Origin: Scleromitrula shiraiana
Lineage: Eukaryota; Ascomycota; Leotiomycetes; Helotiales; Sclerotiniaceae
Direction of reading: 5' to 3'
DNA length: 64,000 nucleotides
Assembly (NCBI GenBank): GCA_028455995.1
Contig: JABELC010000007.1
Location: forward strand, 310,001 to 374,000
The notes beneath the pieces are model-generated. The model did no database searches. It was not told the origin of the DNA and saw only the letters and a program-made list of their open reading frames with translations. Each line of letters opens with the position of its first letter. The stretch's first letter is position 1. A program made the translations under genes and the position numbers. Shown one piece after another: positions 13,857 to 24,544 of the stretch.

Positions 13857-14040
13857 GGGTATGGGTATGGTTATGGTTGTGGTTATGGTTATGGGTATGG
13901 GTATGGGTATGGTTGTGGTTGTGGTTATGGTTATGTTTATGGTTGTGGTTATGGTTATGGTTATGGTTATGGTTATGGTTATGGTTATGGTTATGTTTAT
14001 GTTTATGGTTATGGTTATGGTTATGGTTATGGTGGTGGTT
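13857..14040 (+). repeat. Hexanucleotide TTATGG-family tandem repeat
   Basis: About 30 units of GGTTAT with interspersed GGTTGT, GGGTAT and GTTTAT variants. The repeat is a multiple of three, so all three plus-strand frames stay open and mimic genes (GYGYGY, WLWLWL, MVMVMV). The unit resembles but is not the TTAGGG telomere repeat. Confidence 0.9.
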
Positions 14041-14383
14041 GTTGTGCTGGTGGTGGTGGATTGGATTTGGTGGAGAGGGGATGGGCTGGGGATTTAAGAG
14101 TGTTTGTGTATGTATATATGTGTGTGTATGTATATATGGATGTTATGGATATAGGGATAAGTGGGAAATAGATTGAATAGTAAATAATGAAAGAAGAAAA
14201 GAAGAAAAGAAGAAAAGAAAAAAAGAAAAGAAAATCAAAAGAAAATTGAATGGGTATAATAAAACTGAAACTGTATGGAGAGAAAAGGACCCGTTGAAAA
14301 GGACCGGTTGAGTGAGTTGAAAAGGAGAAGGAGGGCTAGACGAGTAAGATGTCGTATCGTACGATGTGGCGTTTATTGGTGGA

Positions 14384-14470
14384 TGGATGGATTGATGGAT
14401 ATTGTATGGATGGATATTGTATGGATGGATATTGTATGGATGGATATTGTATGGATGGATATTAATGAAA
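14384..14470 (+). repeat. 15-bp tandem repeat
   Basis: About five near-identical units of TATGGATGGATATTG. Translation gives MDIVW repeats, which is an artefact of the 15-bp period. Confidence 0.9.
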
Positions 14471-16061
14471 TAGATTGAGTGTTGTTGTTTTAATTATAGG
14501 CTATAGTATGCTATAATGGAGTATTTAGACTTTATTGAAGATGGATATATATATATATATAGATATATATGTATGTATATACATACATATATACATACAT
14601 GTACTTCTTTTGGAGGGGATAATTAAAGTTTGGTTTGATATGGAGGCGGGAGATGTTAATCAATCTTCTTAAATGGGGCGATTAATAAAGTCTGAGTTGC
14701 GAGAACAGAGCGAGATATTTATTATTATTGTAAGCAATAATAATATACTAGTAATATAATATAATATAATAGATTAGATTAAAATATAAATATTTCCGTA
14801 AGATGTAGATAGATAGATGTACAGATCTTCAAGGCTAAAAGAAAATCCTTTTGGGACTGGGACATACCTAGATAGAGAGAAGCTGGAGAGTCAGAGCTTG
14901 AATTTTGACCTTGAGCACGGACTGATATGAAGGAAAGGAAAGGGAAGAATCTTTTAGGTTCACATGTTTTTTAATAATATACTATATATACTATATTATA
15001 CTGTACTATACTATACTATACTACTTTATAATCCCCACAGCTTTTGGAAAATCCCAAAATCCCAAAATCCGCAAATTCCACTTGCTCCGTTTATGTATGT
15101 AGATCATTTTCAAGCATTCAAGTATTTAAGTATTTATACATTCATTACTAATTACTATTTACCACTAAACTCATTCTTCCAAACTATAACCCGTATAAGA
15201 AATTTATTACCCCCGCCGTTCACTAATCCATTAACCAATTAACTCACTAACCCATTAATCCACTAACTCACTAACCCATTAACCCACTAATACTTTCTAA
15301 TTCATTTCTTCAATTCTTCAATTCTCATTTGATATTAGTCAAAAGAAGGCGAAGGCGAAGGCGAAGACGAAGACGAAGACGAAGAACAAGAGGAAGAGGA
15401 AGAAACATCACCACGACGTCGAAGAACAAGAACAAGAAGAATTCATATCATATCAAGATTGAATACTCTACTGAGTACGTAGGATATACTTAATTTGGTT
15501 ACACACACACATACACACACACGCAAACACTTTTATCAATACAATTATCAAAACTATTACAATATATTTGCCTCTCGCATCTATCTCGTCTCGTTTGGTT
15601 TGGTTTGGTCTGGTCTGGTCTCGTCTCGTCACTCCTTCACAAATTATATGAATTCAAACTTTTGATACTTTGGTCGATATCTCCTTCCTTCCTCCCTTCG
15701 TTCTTTTGATCAGTTTTCATTTCTTTCTACTGTCATATTTTGCATCTGCTACACTTACCACCTTCTATTTACTTTAAGTTTGGTCGATCATTTTAAACCT
15801 TCAGTGGGAAACCGGTCTCTTCTTCTTTCCCTTGTTGATTCCAAAAAGATCATCTCTCAATCTTACCATTAACGACGTCGATATTTTAATGAATTTCCAT
15901 TACGAAAAAAAGTAAAATAATATAACGCAAGACGATTATTAATTACGATATTTCCTTCAACTCCTTTCATTATCGCGATTGGCCTGCACAACGGTCTACC
16001 GGGACACAAACTGGCTCATTTATAGAGGTGGACCTGCTAAGGTCAACAACGTTAGATTACC

Positions 16062-19000
16062 ATGGTAACGGATAGTGATGGAGAAGGCCAAGTGATAAAA
16101 GATACTCAGGTCCCAAATATGGGCAACGGCGTTCAATCTTCGCCACCGACATCATATTCGATAGATGGTTGCATATCACCAACTTCAAAGCCGCGGTTGT
16201 GCGACTCTGATATTCCAAAAAGTTACGATAACCAGGCCTCTGAAGATGTGAAATCTCCATGGATCAACAGCGTAGAGGGGAGGCATGATAGAACGACAGC
16301 TCATAGCGATAGAGTGTTTCCAATTCGGAGTGTGGTTAGTGTTGATAATACCGCTCCACCTACATATTCAGGACATAATGGCGAAATGAGTGACTATTTC
16401 TCTGGTTCAAACAAAGACATGTCTCCTATAACTCGCCAAAAAGTTGTGGATTATGGCAAAACGACTCCTCGTATATCTAATCAGAATCCCCGAACAGCAG
16501 ATAGCAGAAAGCGAGATTCTACTTCTACAAACCAAAGTGATTATAGAGGAGGACGCATGCAGCAATTCATCGACACATCATCTGATAGATCCGAGACACG
16601 TCATTCTTCTTTGGATAGGGCGACCACAGGTACAAATTCAATCCAGGGGAATCTAGCTTCTGAGGATGAAGAAATCCAAGGTTTGGTAACAGCCAGATTT
16701 CAGCATATTGTGACTGCAGAAGGCCATGCCGTTATCACTGGCCGTGATGGGGAAACGCTACAGCGATGTGAGGATGAACCTATTCATATTCCAGGAGCGG
16801 TGCAGGGTTTTGGCTTGCTCATAGCATTATCAGAACATGATGAGAATCAATTTTTGGTTCGAGTTGTTAGCGAAAACTCACATCGCATGATTGGGTATAG
16901 TCCTCAAGAGCTCTTCAAACTTGATAATTTCTTAGATATTTTGAGCGAAGAACAGCAAGTAAGTAATCCATTGAGTTTTTTTTATAAACTTTTACTTATA
17001 ACTATAGGAAAATCTACTCGACCATATCGACTTTATTCGAGATGATGATTTGGATCCTGCATCAAATGGACCTGAGGTGTTTATCATTTCGATTCGCCCC
17101 CCAGGAGCTCGAAGATCCAAAAAATTATGGGTAGCAATGCACATAAATGCTTCTAATCCCGATTTGATCATATGCGAATTCGAACTTGACGATGACCAAA
17201 TTCATCCTCTGGTACCACCTCATAACAACACGCCGTTGCCACCCGAAGATACATTGAACAGTAATCCGACAGTGGAGGAATTCAATGAGAGTACTATTAA
17301 TAGCAGCAAACCACTTAGGGTATTACGAAATGCTCGCAAACAAAAAGGCGAAGCTGCAGCTATGGAAGTCTTTAATATTATGTCTCAAGTACAAGAGCAA
17401 CTTGCTGCAGCACCAGATCTTGATCTGTTTTTGAAGATTCTAGTCGGTGTGGTAAAGGAGTTAACTGGATTTCATCGTGTCATGATATATCAATTCGATG
17501 GTGCATTTAATGGCCGGGTGGTTACAGAGCTTGTTGACCCTCGAGCTACCAAAGATTTGTACAAAGGACTCAACTTTCCTGCTTCGGATATCCCTAAGCA
17601 AGCCCGAGAGTTGTACAAAGTTAACAAGGTTCGACTTTTATATGATAGAGATATGGAAACTGCACGACTTGTATGTCGTGGACTTGAAGAACTTGAGAAC
17701 CCTCTTGATCTCTCATATTCTTTTCTTGTAAGTCTATTTTATCACTGATACAATAAACATGATCGATTGTGTTGGGTCCTTACTAATCCTTTATAGCGGG
17801 CCATGTCTCCTATCCACATTAAATATCTCGCGAACATGGCAGTCCGGTCATCCATGTCAATATCCATCAATGCATTCGGCGAATTATGGGGTTTAATTGC
17901 TTGTCATTCATATGGTACGGATGGTATGCGAGTATCGTTTCCGATCCGAAAAATGTGTCGTCTCGTGGGTGATACTGCATCCAGGAATATTGAACGACTT
18001 TCCTATGCATCACGACTACACGCTCGCAAACTTATCAATACCGTTCCAACCGAGGCAAATCCGTCCGGTTATATTATTGCATCTTCTGATGAATTATTGG
18101 GACTTTTCGATGCTGATTTTGGCCTCCTATCGATTAAAGGGGAGACAAAAATATTGGGGAAGTGTGAACAATCTCACGAGGCACTCGCCATATTGGAGTA
18201 TATTAGAATGCGCAAAATCACAACTGTACTAACATCGCAAGACATTAAACAAGATTTCCCGGACCTGGTATATGCCCCAGGGTTTAATGCCATTGCTGGT
18301 TTACTTTTAGTACCCTTAAGTACAAGCGGGACTGATATCATCGTTTTCTTCCGTGCACCACAAGTCAAACAGGTGAAATGGGCTGGTAATCCATATGAGA
18401 AGTTTATCAAGGAAGGTACAGAAGGTTACCTTGAGCCCAGGAAAAGTTTCAAGGTATGGAACGAGACTATAATTGGTCAGTGTCGCGAGTGGAGTGAGGA
18501 ACAAGTCGAGACAGCAGCTGTTCTCTGCCTTGTTTATGGAAAATTCATCGAAGTTTGGCGTCAAAAAGAAGCTGCTATGCAAAGCAGTCAACTGACACGA
18601 ATCTTATTGGCAAACTCTGCTCATGAAGTCAGGACTCCGCTCAATGCAATTATTAACTACCTTGAGATTGCTCTCGAGGGCGCACTGGACCAAGAAACAA
18701 GAGATAACTTAGCTAAATCACATTCTGCTTCCAAATCGCTGATTTATGTTATCAACGACTTACTCGATTTAACCAAAACGGAAGAGGGACTCGATTTGAT
18801 CAAGGACGAAGTTTTTAATCTTCCCGAGACTATACGAGAAGCAGCCGATTTTTTCCAGGGCGATATAAAACGAAAGGGTATCGAATACAATATAACTGAG
18901 CACCCTGGAGTACCACAATTGGTTCATGGAGACCAGAGACGTGTTAGACAGGCTGTTGCTAATCTTACAGCTAACGCTGTCCAAAATACGATAAGCGGTT

Positions 19001-20985
19001 ATGTCCACGTTGAATTCTGGTTACAGGAAATCTCGGATCGTAATGCTAGTGTTGAGATTGTGGTACAAGACTCGGGAGCTGGGATGTCGAACTCGAAGCT
19101 TGATTCCTTGTTCAGAGATCTCGAACAGGTTGATACTGATCACACAATTGAAAACGATTCGGATGCTGAAGCATCTCTTCCCAATGGTAATCGCATTTTA
19201 GGTCTTGGATTAGCAATGGTGGCGCGAGTTATCAGGAATATGAATGGACAATTACGACTAAAATCGGAAGAAGGAAAAGGTTCTAGATTCGTCATTCAAT
19301 TGCCCTTTGTCCTACCGGATGATAATTCTAAATCTATTGGGGGCAAAGAACGATCTAGCTTTTCTAACTCGCTCTTACTCGAACAAACACCCTCAATCAC
19401 AACACCGCCCGCTGTCGATACTGAAGGTGAGGTAACGCTTATCGAAAAACCAAGTTCCGTTAGACCTGAAGGTCCTTCTCGTAGACTTAGCAAGGAAGAA
19501 GTTTCGAGTTTACATAGCTTCAAAACAGAGTCCAGTTCCAGAAGCGAGAAGAGTGAGGTTGATAGACTCATCGATGCTATATCCGGACCCATTGGCGAAG
19601 AAAATTTCGATGGTTTACAACAAGTTAACAGTAGAGAGAGTGGACAGAATCGAAGAGGTAACGCCAGTGGAAATGCATCTATATCAAGTCATAACTCGGC
19701 ACGAATAAAGCGTTCGGGACAATATAATTCTTCAACAGATGTTCGTTCGAGTGCAGAAATTCCTGGTTCTGAACGAGTTACAGGAAACAAAACACCGATT
19801 AAAGCTATTAGGATGCCGGATGAATTTAGTGAAGCTGCACCTAAACTTCCGGCTCATGTTGCGTCTAAGATAAAGTTCAACGTTCCATCTGAGTCTTCAC
19901 CAAAGGAACCACCTACACCTGAACGTCAACCTCTTAATACGGAACGATTGAATGTTTTGGTTGCTGAAGATGATCCGGTAAATAGTCGTATTATCAATAA
20001 GAGATTGGAAAAGGGTGGTCATGTAGTATATCACACAATTAATGGGGAAGAATGTGCAAGTGCTTATGGGGATAATGTTACCAATGTTTCAAAAGATCCT
20101 GCATCTCCTTCATTGAGCTCACGCTTTGATGTTGTATTGATGGATATGCAAGTAAGTTTATATTCCCCAATTGTTTTTATGTATTTTTTATCTTTCGATT
20201 ATCGGAAACTAACTAACATTCACTAGATGCCGATAGTTGATGGACTTAGCTCAACAAAAATGATCCGATCATTCGAAAAAACCCACCTCGATCTCTCCCC
20301 CCGTGCCTCCCTAAACGGACGCGTACCAATCTTCGCCGTTTCCGCCTCCCTCGTCGAGCGCGAACGACAAACCTACATCGAAGCCGGCTTCGACGGCTGG
20401 ATCCTAAAACCAATCGATTTTAAAAGATTAAATGTACTGCTGGAGGGTATCGTAGATGGGAAGGTAAGACAGTCTTGTCTTTATAAACCGGGGGAGTGGG
20501 AGAGGGGGGGCTGGTTTCATGGTATGCCGCAGAGTGCGTTACAGAGTGAGACAAGACCGTCGGGGAGGACGCCGGTGAGTAATCCGCCGCAGAAATGGGG
20601 GGGAATGAGACAGCCGGATGCGGTGGATGCGGATGCGGATGGGAACGATTCGGGGACAGTGACGCCGATTAGCGGGGGAAGAGAAAGGGTGCCGTTGATT
20701 GTTGATGAGAGGTTAAATGATACGGATGAGTTGGGTGATTCGGGGGAGAGTGAGGGGACGGAGGGCAAGGATGGGGTGGAGAAACATGTGTTGAATATTG
20801 AGGAGGCGGGGGATGATGATGTTACTCCGACTGGTGAGGGGGGGGCTACCGGGGGTGATGGCGATTTGGAGAAGAAAGTTGATACTGAGAAATTGAAGGA
20901 ATCAACGGGGAAACAAATAGAGGATGATCTTAAAGATACAGAGGCCGGTGACGGTGTCGGGGGTGAGGTAGCTTCGGCTGGATGA
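16062..20985 (+). CDS. phy: Fungal phytochrome, hybrid histidine kinase with response regulator
   Basis: Four exons: 16062-16958, 17008-17727, 17797-20151 and 20227-20985 (1576 residues). Order: disordered N-terminal extension (about 1-200); PAS region with Cys236 in RCEDEPIHIPGA, the position where fungal and bacterial phytochromes bind biliverdin; GAF with the FPASDIP motif (Asp493); PHY with tongue motif PRKSF (about 753-757); histidine kinase H-box SAHEVRTPLN (His815); ATPase G-boxes DSGAGM and GLGLAM; a linker; and a receiver domain with VAEDDPVN and phosphoacceptor Asp1322 (VVLMDMQ). The receiver is split by an intron directly after MDMQ, and MPIVDG starts exon 4. The last 150 or so residues are a Gly/Asp/Glu-rich tail. 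It senses red/far-red light and feeds phosphorelay signalling. The N-box is atypical (ANAVQNT instead of SNAVKFT-like), a common divergence in this class. Start: first ATG before the disordered leader, with a clean C/T-rich leader upstream. Confidence 0.95.
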
Positions 20986-21689
20986 TGGATCGACGATACG
21001 AAGATATGATGGAGAAGGAAATAATTATGCACGATATCCTGTGAAGGAAGATTAGCTCTTTCCTCGGTCGAAAAAATCATAAACCCTCAGGCTAGTACTG
21101 GATCGAATAATGCATATAGATGATGAATGGAATGGAATGGAATGGAATGAATGGAATCGAATTGGCGATGTCTTTTTCGGTGTATTGTGTTGTGTTGTGT
21201 TGTGTAGCGTTCGTTCGTTCGTTCGCTTATACTTATACTTATACTTGTATTATTGGAGATGTGTGGAATGGGTATGGGTGGGAATGCGTATGGGTGGGAA
21301 TGGAATGGGTATGAGATCAGATGAAAGAAAGAAAGAAAGAAAGAAAGGAAATTTTTGGATCAGAGAGTGCAGATGTTTGTTGTATACCATGGATGGATGA
21401 TGGATGGATGATGGAGGAAGGAAGGATGGATGAAAGATGGATATGAATAAGTGTAGATTGGTGGATGGGATAGATGGGATAGATGGGATAGATAGGGGAA
21501 GATTAATGAAATGAATTGAATTGAACTGAAATGAACTGAATGAAATGATATGAACTGAATGAATTGATATGGGGTGATATGAAATGAAATGAGGTGACTT
21601 ACTAGATTAATTGTAGTTGTAGTCGCGGTTATAGTGATGGTGATGGTGATGATGGTGATATATAAATAATTAAATTAAATTACTAATGT

Positions 21690-21731
<42 letters not shown>

Positions 21732-21967
21732 GTGGAGTGAATGGATGAATGAGTGAGTGAATGGATGGATGGATGGATGGATGGATGGATATGGATATGG
21801 ATATGGATATGTGTATGTATGTGGAGAGGCGCGGGGGAATTTGAGATGGGTGGGGGGTGGGGGAATGATGGGATGGGATGATGGGATAATGGGATGGGAT
21901 GGGATGTGAGAGATTGAGAGATATGAATGAATGAATGGATGGATGGATGATGTGAGAGATTGAGAGA

Positions 21968-22054
21968 CGTGAGAGACGTGAGAGACGTGAGAGACGTGAG
22001 AGACGTGAGAGATGTGAGAGACGTGAGAGACGTGAGAGACGTGAGAGATGTGAG
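21968..22054 (+). repeat. 9-bp minisatellite (GTGAGAGAC)n
   Basis: About ten tandem units of GTGAGAGAC with occasional GTGAGAGAT variants. Confidence 0.9.
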
Positions 22055-22459
22055 AGATACTATAAGTATGATATAATCATCCCCCTATCCCCCTATCTAT
22101 CCATCTATCCAAGTGAAATATTTGTTTGCTTGCTTGTTTATCTATTGATATATATGAGAATATATATATAAGAATATATATATATATATATATATAATCA
22201 AAAAATCAAATAATCAAACCTTAAAATACAAGCAAGCAAGCAAGCAAGATATCAATCAACCAATCAACTAAGCAATTAATAAAAGAAGAATGAATGGAGA
22301 ATGGAGAATGGAGAATTATACTATGCTATGCTATACTGTGTATACTATGCTATATTATATTATAATATTAATTAATAAAACGGATAACTGGTTTAATCTA
22401 TATATATATCATCCATCTATCATCTATGTAAATATCTATCTATCAATCATCTATCTATA

Positions 22460-22800
22460 CTCGGTTAAATTAAAATTGAAGCACGCGCAAATTACCGAAA
22501 AACCCTCAAAATCGATGATTTTATATAAATCACCTCTTGCGCCGACGTAAATAAATCGATCAATTATTTATAAAATTATTTAAAATTTTAAATTTGAATT
22601 ATTTTTATATTAAAATATTTATTATTAGTATATAAAGATTAAATAATGATTTTAAAATTTATAATATTTAATGAAATATAAAATAAAAATTATATAAAAA
22701 TATAATATTTTTAATTTGATTTAAATTAAGTAAATCATTATATTAAGAAATAATAAAAATATATATAAATATATAAAAAACATATTTTTATTTGATATAA
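22460..22800 (+). repeat. Left arm of the inverted repeat
   Basis: Pairs with the right arm (23097-23437). The GC-richer terminal 100 bp (GCACGCGCAAATTACCG, CACCTCTTGCGCCG) escapes the A/T decay seen further in. Confidence 0.8.
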
Positions 22801-23096
22801 ATATTATATATATTAAAAATATTTAAAAAATATAATATAATAAAGTTAAAAAAAATATATATAATATTTATAAATATTAAGTATTATTATAACTTCGATT
22901 TTTAAAAATTATTAAAATCATTTTAAATTTTTATATATGATAATTTATATCTTTATAATTAATATATTAAAATATTATTTAATATAATTTTGATTTGAAT
23001 GAATTATTAAGATTTTTAAAAATTTTAAAGAGTTAAAAATACTTTTAAAACTTCGACTTTTCAAGACTATTATATTATATTTTAATATATAATATT

Positions 23097-23437
23097 TATA
23101 TTAAATAAAAGCTTTTGTTTCTATATATTCATATATATCTTCATTATTTCCTAATATAGTAATTTACTCGATTTAAATCAAGTTAAAAATATTGTATTTT
23201 TATATGATTTTTACTTCATATTTAATTAAATATTATAAATTTAAAAATGATTATTTAACCTTCAAATTTTAATGATAAATATTTTAATATAAAAATAATC
23301 TATATTTAATATCTTAAATAATTCTATAAATAATTGATCGATTTATTTACATCGGCGCAAGAGGTGTTTTATATAAAATTATCGATTTTGAGGGTTTTTC
23401 GGTAATTTGCGCGTGCTTCAATTTTAATTTAACCGAG
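23097..23437 (-). repeat. Right arm of the inverted repeat
   Basis: Reverse complement of the left arm. It keeps several C/G positions where the left arm has T/A, so it is the less decayed copy. Confidence 0.8.
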
Positions 23438-24544
23438 TAACTAATCAATAAATAATTAATCAAATAATAATTAATCAAATAATAACTAAATAATAAACCG
23501 CAAATCGTAAATAACAAATCGCAAACCATGCAATAATAGAAATCTTAATAGTTGAAAGATGCATGCAAGTAAGTAAGTAAGATATCAAAAGCAAAAACAA
23601 ATACAAAAACATAAGTATAAATATATCAATGCAAACTCAAGATTAATACAAGATTAATAATAATAATAATAATAATATTCACATGTACTCTATTATGTAT
23701 GTATGTATGGATGGACGTATGTATTAAAAAAGAAAAACTGCAAAAGAACCTTTCCCCCCTCCCCACTCATCGTCTCTTCTCTTCTCTTCTTAAATCTTCT
23801 CTTCTCAAATCTTCTCTTCTCAAATCTAACATAGAAAGAAGCTCGAAAAAAAAAACATCTCAAAAATTATCGAAATAGGTATCGAAATAGGTATCGTATC
23901 GTATCGAACAAAGACCACCCTACACACTATCCACACGCTATCCACACGCTATCCACACGCTACCCACACGCTATCCACACGCTCTCCACACAAAACAACA
24001 CTCGCTCTCCCTATCTAACATAAAGATATATATCTCTTTACTTCGAACTCGCGCGCCACTCCAAATAACAAGCAGTACTGTAAGCCCGAACATACGAACA
24101 GGATGCTTAACTCGCAAGAAAAAGCAACATCTCGAGAGAGAGAGAGAAAAAAAAAAACTCGAAAATTGTTTGATTAATTAAAAACTAGTCTTAAGAACTA
24201 GAACTACCCCCAGAACCGTCGAAAATTGATTCTAAAGATCTGTGAATAAGAGAACGCAAACCAATCAGTAAGAATGGTATGATGGGGTACGAATGAAAAT
24301 GGGGTATAATATGCTCATCTGTTTGTTTCCAGAGTCCTCGGTGTAGGGTAGATAGAATTAGGATGGAAATGAACCGGGATCCGGGAGGAAGATGAAGATG
24401 AAGATGGAGATGTGTCCATGTGCTTCATCCAGGGAGGGGTATGATGAATGGGTATGGGATGGGATGGAATGAGATGGATTGGATAAGATGGATGGGTATA
24501 GTATGGGTATGTGTATATGTGTAAGTTTGTGAACGATAAAATTC

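Larger units (their letters stand above)
12506..16061. other. Intergenic, microsatellite-dense; upstream of phytochrome gene
   Basis: No gene is supported. Contents include a GGAAA run (about 12850-12895), GGTAT (about 13013-13036), TA repeats (about 13047-13065), CATA (about 13170-13190), ACTT (about 13613-13636), GATC/GATG tracts (about 13700-13735), the TTATGG-family tract, a 15-bp repeat at 14384-14470, GAAGGC/GAAGAC near 15346-15382 and a GGTTT/CTCGT run near 15595-15625. The last kilobase is C/T-rich and is probably the promoter and 5' leader of the phytochrome gene. Confidence 0.65.
22460..23437. mobile_element. Long-inverted-repeat (foldback/MITE-like) element with TA target duplications, RIP-decayed
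   Basis: The left end begins CTCGGTTAAATTAAAATTG and the right end finishes with its exact reverse complement. TA dinucleotides lie directly outside both ends (22458-22459 and 23438-23439). The outer 57 bp of the arms are identical; homology then continues inward with scattered differences for at least 330-350 bp per side, with landmarks at the same distance from each end. Most differences between arms are C/T or G/A. The interior is almost pure A/T. No transposase frame remains. TA duplications fit the Tc1/mariner (pogo/Fot1) superfamily, making this probably a non-autonomous foldback copy. Class assignment is inference; the inverted repeat is directly visible. Confidence 0.82.
20986..24544. 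other. Intergenic with microsatellites and an inverted-repeat element
   Basis: No gene is supported. It contains GGAAT (about 21125-21150), GTATGG-like and GAAAGA tracts, GGATAGAT near 21470-21495, GATA (about 21689-21730), GGAT (about 21762-21790), a 9-bp minisatellite, the inverted-repeat element, and an 11-bp CACGCTATCCA-type repeat (about 23920-23990). Confidence 0.65.

Noticed and set aside
13808..14176. Three overlapping plus-strand open frames (WLWLWL, GYGYGY, MVMVMV)
   Set aside because: All arise from one hexanucleotide repeat whose period is a multiple of three; no coding character.
20517..21080. 187-codon minus-strand frame at the phytochrome 3' end
   Set aside because: Shadow of the G-rich last exon; Pro/Ser-rich translation without features.
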